From Pilatotrama ljubarskyi (taxonomy: Eukaryota > Basidiomycota > Agaricomycetes > Polyporales > Polyporaceae), in NCBI GenBank assembly GCA_022385805.1, contig MU277689.1, positions 374,758 through 404,635 on the forward strand: a stretch of DNA of 29,878 nucleotides, in the 5' to 3' direction. The notes beneath the pieces were generated by a model, which saw nothing but the letters and a program-made list of their open reading frames with translations, had not been told where the DNA came from and ran no database searches. Of the stretch, positions 22,079-29,878 are shown piece after piece (position 1 is the stretch's first letter; each line of letters starts with the position of its first letter). The translations under genes were made by a program, and so were the position numbers.

Positions 22079-25000
22079 TCATGCTCGCTGGAGCCATCCG
22101 ACGTCCAAGCCAGTCATGGTACGCATGTTCTCGGGGTACGCTGTGTTGCTCTCCTTGAGCGATGCTCCGATGCGGCGGCAGATCCCGCGCGGGTAATATA
22201 GGTGTTCGGCTTGAGGGAAGCCAGGGTATCGCTTCAATAAGCTGAGGCAAGACGATTAGACACATGTTCCTGATATTGTGCTCAAGGGCACGTACGATTG
22301 TAGATCTGAATACGCTGTAGCTGTATCGAGAATCTTGAAGAGGACTTTGGCGGCACGTATCGACCCGCTCTTCGGCACTACGTACTGCGTCGGCACAGTG
22401 TACGATAGTCGCATGTTCGGTTTGAATAGCCAGATCTATACTGACTTTGAGCATATCGCACCGGCGGCAGATACAGCGAACTTACGAGGATGCGCGGCCG
22501 CTCTTCCTCCTCATCGAAGATGACAAACCGATAGGTCGCATGGGCATGGACAAACTCGTTCATATCCTCGGCAATGAAGGCAGAAAGAGGGAGCCTGAGC
22601 GGCCTGGTGGAGACCAGATGTCAACGCCACTGATGAACAGACGACCGCAGGGAATTGAACGCACTCAGAGTTCGCGCTCATCGGCCGCACAGCATACTTT
22701 GCAAGACGGTATACCTTTGACTCCTGTGTTCCGGGATAGGACGGCCGGTCTTGACAGCGCCCAATAATGGCGCCGCAGATGCACCGAGTTCGCTGCCACC
22801 CGTCGTCCGGCTGCAAGATTCGTAAGTTAGCAATGTCGCCCAGATAGGACATAGAGCAGCAGTAAGGAAGCGTTTGGGATGTGCCCTCGCATGTAGCTCC
22901 CGCGACAGTGTTCTCAGCAACACGAGAGTTGTTTAGCAAGTGACCGGAACGGCTCACGCGCGCCCCCTCGCTCTTGGACGCATTGTATCAGCCGAAGGAT
23001 TACTCCTGTCGCCGCCCCGCAAGCCAACACCACGCCGCACGCCACCCCAGAACCTGCGAGGGCTCCGAGGTGCGTCACGACGGGCGATGACAGGCGAGAC
23101 GGACAACCGCTGGTGGAAGGAGCCAGCGACGGCCTTCTCTTCGTCCGAATTCGGAGGCGATAGCATGGGGATTGATGGCACGCAGGCAATACTCACCTTC
23201 AGATCTTCTTCGGTCGTCGGCCACAGGTTGCTTTGGACGACCGCGGACTCTTCGAACAGGATGTAGCTGCCGCCAACGAGCGCCTGACCCTCCCGCGGCC
23301 AGAATCCGTCGCGGGAGTGCTTCTGCACATGGTCGTGCAACCGCTGGTCCGAGTGACACATCCACGCGTCGACGAGCTCCGCCCAGTGCTCCGACGGTAG
23401 GTCGCGGTACTCCTGCAGGCGCGACCCCTGGACGACTGGGAGGGAACAGGATGCACACATGAAGCTTGTGGGCGAGATGGATGCAAGCTGTGTCGCATCG
23501 AGCAAAGCGGAGGAGGCGTCGACAGGTGGGGGCGGAGGGCCAGTCACGGGAAGCTTGATCTCATGGTACTGGCCCATGACCCTTACCTCCTTCATCCCTG
23601 GTGGAACTGCTGCCGGAAGGGCTAGCACAGGGGACGTCGACGCGCCGCATTTGAGCAGCAGGCGACTGCGCTCCTCAGTGGAGGAGTCGGACGAAGGGAC
23701 GACTTCCGCTTCAAGGTTCGCCCCCGGGGTCAGACCCTGGACGTTCAAGAAGACAAGAATGTGCTGCAACGTCTCGTGGTATTCAGCGACGTAGTGCACG
23801 TCGAGCCCAGCTATAGAAAGTCGCGATGAGTGCGTTATTCGGGGCTAACTCTGATGTCTAGCTTACCTTGCCAGTGCGGCGTAGTGATCCCGCTGGATGA
23901 GCCCGGTCTCTTGGACCTACTCAACCTCGACCTCCTCGGCTCCTTCATCTCCTTCACTTCTGGAGGGGTACTGGGCGATGCAGCCCTCGGTGATGAAGGG
24001 AGCAACCACGCGAGGGGCGGAGCAGACATACTCCGGCTACGCATGCCCTTCAGAGACTTCTTACGCGATAGCGGAGGTGGTCGAGCTGTAGGCTGAGCCA
24101 GGTGTTCCGGCACGGGTTCGCGCACGAACTCTGGTAAGCTCAGGAGCGCCTTGGGATCCTCCATCTGCATCTTCAGCTGCACGGCCTCAGGGACACCCTC
24201 GCGAATAAACTCTGGTAACGAGAGCATCGCATCTGGGTCCTTCGTCCTGGTCATGGGCAGGACGGCATCTTGCGAGTGCAGTCGGCCGGCGTCAGAATGT
24301 CGCACTAGACGGGTCACGAACGCCTCGCGCTGCAAGCGCCGTAAATCACAATGAATCATGACCGTAGCGGTATGACATACCTTTTCTTGATCCCGTTGCC
24401 GTGCCTGCTCGAGCCGCGCCTTCATTCCACCATCAAGCACCACAGATTGGTCGACAAGCTTTCGCTCGGACGCTTTACCAATCAGCTCGACCATCTTCTC
24501 CAGCTCGCCTACATCCGCCGCCCGCTCCTTCCCCGGCCGGACCTTGGCCTTGGCCTTCTCTCGCTCCTTCTCCTGCGACGGCCCCGCCAAGCGAGCTCGC
24601 TCCAGCTGTTCGCGCTTGCTCTTCTTGAGTTCGACTCGCTGGTCGTGGAGCTGGGGCGCGACGAGGTAGAGTCGGTCGATAGCGAGGGCGACCGCCTCGA
24701 GGTCCATCCGCATCTTCTCGCTCACCGCACCGCTGGCAGATGCAGAAGATGAAGGTTCGCGTTCGCGTGTTCTAGTATGGTCCGCCTTGGATTTATCTGC
24801 GGCGTATCCCTCGTATCCCTCACCTGGTTCGTACACGGGGAGTTCCGCGTCCGAATCAAGTGGTCCGTCGTATTCGCCTTCGTCATACTCGGGCGGAAGG
24901 TGGTCTGCGTCGAGGTCTGCATGGGGAGGTGGCTCAGAGCACAACTCTAAGATGCGTTCGAACTCTTGATCAACACGCGTCCAGAGAAGCGCAGTTTCCA

Positions 25001-25955
25001 CAGCTTGCACCGGAGGACGGGATGAGTACGCTTCCTCCGTACCACGCGCATCTCGCTCGAGCTGTAAGTCACTCAGCTGTCTCTGCAAAGTGACTAGCGG
25101 GTCTCCAGCTATAGACGCGTGGGGAGCATCCGCCGGGGTTGCACTCCAAGATGCCGTCCGTGGGGCTGCGGCGGCCTTCAGCCGAGGAGGCTGCGGATGT
25201 AGTTCGGCAAGCCTATGAAATTGAGCAACCAATGAGACGAGTGACCGGGCAAGTGCAGCGTCGCGCATTGACAGTCGCGTGGAAGAGAGTCGTCCGATGC
25301 GAGATTCCAGTTCACGAATAAGCGAGGCTTCGTCCGTGATATCAGAGGTGTAGCATTCTGTCATGTTCTGCGGCTCTTGTGCGCGAAGGTTCAGGACGAG
25401 CGTTTGGAGAGGAGTGCTTGCGGCTGAAGAAGACGAGGAAGACGACGCGGCATTAGAGAAGAGCGAGGGTAGCGCGGAGAGGGCGAGCGGGGACCGCGGG
25501 GAGGGCATAGAGTGTCGGCGGTCGGGGATGATGGGACGCCAGTCAGACGACGTCGACAGTAGGTCGTTCAAGGTCGTAAGACACGACCTCTGTACACTGA
25601 CAATCGAGGAAATCAATTCGTCCTATGGCGTCGTTCAGATGGGAGCGTAGGAGACGTCACCAGTCGGGAGACTCACCGAGTCGGTCCTCTCGTCCTCTGG
25701 CACCGTCTCTCGGTTAGGCTCTTCTCTATTCGTTCTCTCGCCAGGCTGCACCTCGTGCGAGGTTTGCGACTCTGACGCTTCAGAGGGCGACACTGCATCC
25801 TGACACTGCCCAGCTGGCTGGATTCTCGTTTGGGTCAGGTCCGTCCGCGTCGACAGCCTGGGGAACGGGGTAGGTATGTCGAGGCTGAGTGGGCGTCGCG
25901 GTCCGTCTTCGTCTTGGATTTGAAAAGGTATACGGGGGCGAGTGAGGGTTGCCAT
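22079..25955 (-). CDS. UBE3D-type HECT_2 protein fused to a long disordered N-terminal region
   Basis: Exons on minus are 25677-25955, 24381-25622, 23867-24329, 23197-23810, 22665-22810, 22486-22603, 22296-22435 and 22079-22241. All phases match and give 1,054 residues. Residues 1-660 are Ser/Pro-rich with charged helices (LIRELESRIGRLSSTRLSMR, ADVGELEKMVELIGKASERK) and two related LSLPEF[IV]REXVPE blocks. From about 662 the protein matches UBE3D/HECT_2, a module described as binding E2s and having ligase activity: LDVHYVAEYHETLQHILVFL, then FMCASCSLPVVQ, GGSYILFEESAVVQSNLW, RCICGAIIG, YRLAKYAVRP, YRFVIFDEEEERPRILIWLF and a C-terminus TMTGLDVGWLQRA. The paired Cys motifs (CASC, CIC) are typical. 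The 386-nt intron 22811-23196 is unusually long. The 51-nt intron 24330-24380 has no stop and could be retained. Without splicing at 23867 the N-terminal part would end separately at 23835. Confidence 0.82.
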
Positions 25956-26115
25956 GCAGAAGAGGAAAGGGAAGGGAGAAGAGAGAAGAAAAGGAATGGA
26001 GGAGAGACAGATGGGGTCAGGATCCAAGAGGCCTAGGCGCATCAGTCGAGAGAGATGGCCAAGTATGTTACAGTAAGGAGTCCAACATCCGTATTGTAAG
26101 AGAGTTAGCAAAGAT

Positions 26116-26197
26116 GCTTCCTTAGTGTAGAGGTACTGCGTCTCAGTAAATGCAGTGAATTTGCAGGTTCGATTCCTCCACTACGTACTTTCTTTTT
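26116..26197 (+). pseudogene. tRNA-like sequence, probably a decayed tRNA
   Basis: TTAGTGTAGAGG (A-box region, from 26122) and a perfect GGTTCGATTCC B box (26166-26176) stand 43 nt apart, the spacing of a tRNA gene without intron. A 6-bp stem CTGCGT/ATGCAG (26136-26141 with 26150-26155) could be the anticodon arm, but its loop (CTCAGTAA) is 8 nt. The T-stem has one mismatch and the acceptor stem pairs in only about four of seven positions. A T5 run at 26193-26197 could terminate Pol III. I treat it as a relic; a tRNA caller could overrule this. Confidence 0.4.
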
Positions 26198-26309
26198 CAT
26201 TCATTCGTCTCCCCGACCCAGTGTTTGCCGGTGTGCAATGCGCTTCTATGAGGAGTCCAGAACACATAGGAAGGTGGCTAAGACGCATCAAGGACCCAGG
26301 TAGTGAAAC

Positions 26310-26551
26310 CTAGATAAATGGGATAATACGCTCGTCGTCTGACCGCCTTTCCGCATACAACATCCGGGCGAGGCCGTTTGCAAGCCATTCAACACCTTCC
26401 CTCTTCCCCGTGGACGGATGCGGTTCGGGCCTTGAGCTGGGGAGTACGGGGGTTATGGACATGAGTCTTCCGTCTTCGAGCTCAGGGAATTTTGGCCTGT
26501 CCACCGAGGACTCAGGCTGCGACCATGGACTCGGTATAGGGTGATCGAATT
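26310..26551 (-). other. Short open frame between histone H2A and the UBE3D gene
   Basis: About 80 open codons end in LANGLARMLYAERRSDDERII plus a few residues. The composition looks more protein-like than the surrounding noncoding sequence. The best start is unclear (an internal ATG at about 26462). No family is recognised, and it may just be H2A 3' flanking DNA. No other gene is seen between 25956 and 26609 apart from the tRNA-like sequence. Confidence 0.2.
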
Positions 26552-26609
26552 AGACGACAATAGAGAAATAGTACATAAATAATACAACAAGTGATGAATA
26601 CACAAATCC

Positions 26610-27178
<569 letters not shown>

Positions 27179-27528
27179 TGTTGATTGATTGAGAGTGGGA
27201 AGGTGGGGTGTTACGGAGCGTTGGGGGCGAGTAGGGCGAGCGAACGGGTGGACGGAGATGGCAGAGCATGGCGGGCAGAGGCAAGCCGTCTTATACTGGC
27301 GCGAGTGCTGTGGCGCGTCGCGCGGTAAGCGCCAATAGCTCACGTGATGGTGTTGAATCCGTTCAACAAAATAAGGTTCGGCGCGTCGACGCGTCCCGCC
27401 AAACAAGGCCAACGCGTCCATATATATACTGTCGCTTCTCATCCCCGGACTCATCCAACTCTCCTCGTCACTCCCACCCTTCCGCGTCTTTTCGCCCACT
27501 TTCTCCCTCGCCAACGACATTATCAGCA
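27179..27528. promoter_or_regulatory. Bidirectional H2A/H2B promoter, copy 2
   Basis: The 350-bp spacer contains TATATATA at 27421-27428 for H2B and a reverse TATAA at 27291-27295 for H2A. CCAAT lies near 27332. CACGTG at 27341-27346 is followed by a TGTTGAA palindrome. The arrangement mirrors the promoter at 10468-11076. Confidence 0.7.
27351..27368. repeat. Palindrome in histone promoter 2
   Basis: Arms TGTTGAA and TTCAACA (7 bp, perfect) flank TCCG. It starts 4 nt after CACGTG. The same core beside CACGTG occurs in the other histone promoter at 10744-10782. Confidence 0.75.
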
Positions 27529-28147
<619 letters not shown>

Positions 28148-28391
28148 ATTCTCGGGTTGCGGTTCTCACTGTTGTATTCTATCTTGTACTTTTTATTTAT
28201 CATACACTAGTCTAGTCTCGGGCACTTTACGCAGTGTGCTGTGAGTCGTCCTTCCAGGCATATATTCAGCAAGCGCTTAGTCGACATGGTTCGCGCTGTG
28301 CGTCTGGTCGATCTCCATTTCTGCATTCCTCCACTGCGATGGCTCAGATCGCGACTCCAACGGCAACGGCTGTGCGCACGTCCAGGTCTCC

Positions 28392-29878
28392 ATGAATGGA
28401 GTCCTCATGTCTCTGAACGATAATCTCGCTCTTCCTCACCCCGAGCTCGCCCCTCTGCTAGCGAGGCTTGGCTCACCTGCGTCTCCGACGGCAGACGTAT
28501 TCGTCCTCAGGGAGCAGTACGAAACTGCGGCGTTGCTGCATCAAGCTGAATGGGAAGATCGTGTTTCAGGTGAGTCAAAAGATGGCTACGTTCAGCTTTC
28601 AAGACCATAGCGGGCTGACCGTGCGCGTTTTGGGTCGCCCAGCGTCCGAGGACCTAGTTCAAGTTCACGATCATGAGGTCCTTGTTGAACCTATGAGCGG
28701 GGGCGAAGCAGGGACCGTACGTGTGAGGTGCTACGTCCCGTTGTCGTCTGCCTCTGAACGGCAGTCTCGTCGAAAGCAAGGCTTACCCATACTTGTGTGG
28801 TATCACGGCGGAGGTGAGTGTCTGGTATCTACAAGCTCTTCTATACGGGCTGACCGGTCGGCACCACCAGGCTTTGTAGCCGGCTCGCTGGACGTAGACG
28901 ATGGGTACCTTCGCAGCCTATGCGCAGCGCTGCAACTCAGCATAGTCAGCGTCGACTATCGGCTCGCTCCCGAACACCCGTTCCCCACAGGCTTCAATGA
29001 TGCATACACTGGCCTGCAATGGGTACGCTCTCAGCCCGAGCTTGCCGGTCCGCTTTACACATGGCTCATTGTCTATGCGGACACCCTTCGCGCCACCTCT
29101 TACGACCGGACAGGCCGCCGTGCACGCTTCGACACTCGACGGCTCTCTGAAGCGGGGGTTCCTCGTCGGCGGGGTGTCAGCGGGCGCGAACCTCGCAGCG
29201 GCAGTGGCGCTCCATGCGCGCGATGACCCGTTCTTCGCGCCGGGATCAGGGCGGGAGATCACCGGCCAGTTGCTGCAGACCCCGCAAGTCATCCATCCTG
29301 AGGCGCAAGTCGGCAGGTACGTCTATTTTTCACTTTCTATCTTCTGTGCCCGATCCTCCTTGGGCGACGCGACTGGGTGTATGCGCTATGGCTCACGTTT
29401 TCTTCAGGTACTCCGCCGAGCTGCGCTCCATGCAGGAGCAAGCGGATGCGCCCTTTCTGACCGCATCGAAGGTTCGAGCCTTCGCCAGTGAGCCGTTCCC
29501 TCACTACGGCTCTCGTATGCATGTGCTGAACTAAACGTGCTTCTCCCTCAGGTGCGCTTCGTGCCCCGCCCAACGATCTGCGTGTCTCGCCTCTACTTGC
29601 GCCCAGCCATGCCGCGCTGCCTCCGGCGTATGTGCAAGTATTCGGGCTCGATCCGCTGCGCGACGAGGGGCTGTTGTATGTGCGCCTCTTACGCGAGGCT
29701 GGCGTAGACGTCCGGCTGGATACGTACGTGCTTGGACAACGCATGGCAGGCCATGGCATAGCTGACTGCGAGCATAGGTATCTCGGCTGTCCCCATGGCT
29801 TCAACATGGTCTTTCCCGAGGCTAAGGCAGCCGTCAAGGTCGACGAAGACCTCAGAGCCGGCATCGACTGGTTGCTCT
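28392..29878 (+). CDS. HSL-type alpha/beta hydrolase (esterase), 3' end outside window
   Basis: Hydrolyses ester bonds of small or acyl substrates; the hormone-sensitive lipase/arylacetamide deacetylase group (alpha/beta-hydrolase fold 3). Predicted exons are 28392-28569, 28604-28813, 28871-29022, 29114-29316, 29408-29487, 29552-29723 and 29778 to the window end. The oxyanion motif HGGG is completed across the intron at 28814. SVDYRLAPEHPFPTG follows. The nucleophile elbow is GVSAGAN, the acid lies in FGLDPLRDEG, and the base in CPHGF. Exons 2 to 7 join in phase. The weak point is the first junction, which needs a 34-nt intron (28570-28603), shorter than any other here. The start could also be the ATG at 28407 or lie further upstream. 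No signal peptide is visible. Confidence 0.82.

Overview
The window is nuclear DNA of a filamentous basidiomycete fungus. Most introns are about 50-65 nt with GTRNGY donors, genes are tightly packed on both strands, and the histone, P450, golgin and UBE3D-type proteins look like those of Agaricomycetes. Family names come from reading the spliced translations; no database search was run.

Layout, left to right. A GRIP-domain golgin (+, 42-2099) faces a DUF7770-like protein (-, 2350-2950). A glutathione S-transferase (+, 4078-4981) converges at 32 bp with an F-box protein (-, 5014-6533) whose F-box is broken by a frame change at an A5 run. A secreted M35-type metallopeptidase (+, 7958-9364) follows; its HExxH is assembled across an intron. 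Next is a divergent H2B(-)/H2A(+) pair (9823-11709), then a large two-RRM Gbp2/Hrb1-like protein (+, 12547-17938) with a long Gln-rich tail. One of its two long introns holds a non-autonomous DNA transposon with long terminal inverted repeats and a perfect 8-bp target duplication. A short tRNA-derived SINE-like element with a poly(A) tail follows (18260-18410, minus), then a 14-exon cytochrome P450 (-, 18618-20998), a decayed coding stretch (21113-21590), and an 8-exon gene fusing a disordered N-terminal region to a UBE3D/HECT_2 module (-, 22079-25955). The right end carries a decayed tRNA-like sequence, a second divergent H2A(-)/H2B(+) pair in inverted order (26610-28147), and an HSL-type alpha/beta hydrolase cut by the window edge (28392-29878).

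The genes do not form a pathway. The P450, GST and esterase are typical detoxification or secondary-metabolism enzymes but are too far apart and too mixed in orientation to call a cluster. The strongest structural stories are the two inverted H2A-H2B loci, which share intron positions and a CACGTG-plus-palindrome promoter module; the intron-resident transposon; the parallel exon structure of the two RRMs; and the SINE-like element. I found no wholly novel system. The transposon and the SINE-like element are the best candidates for undescribed repeat families.
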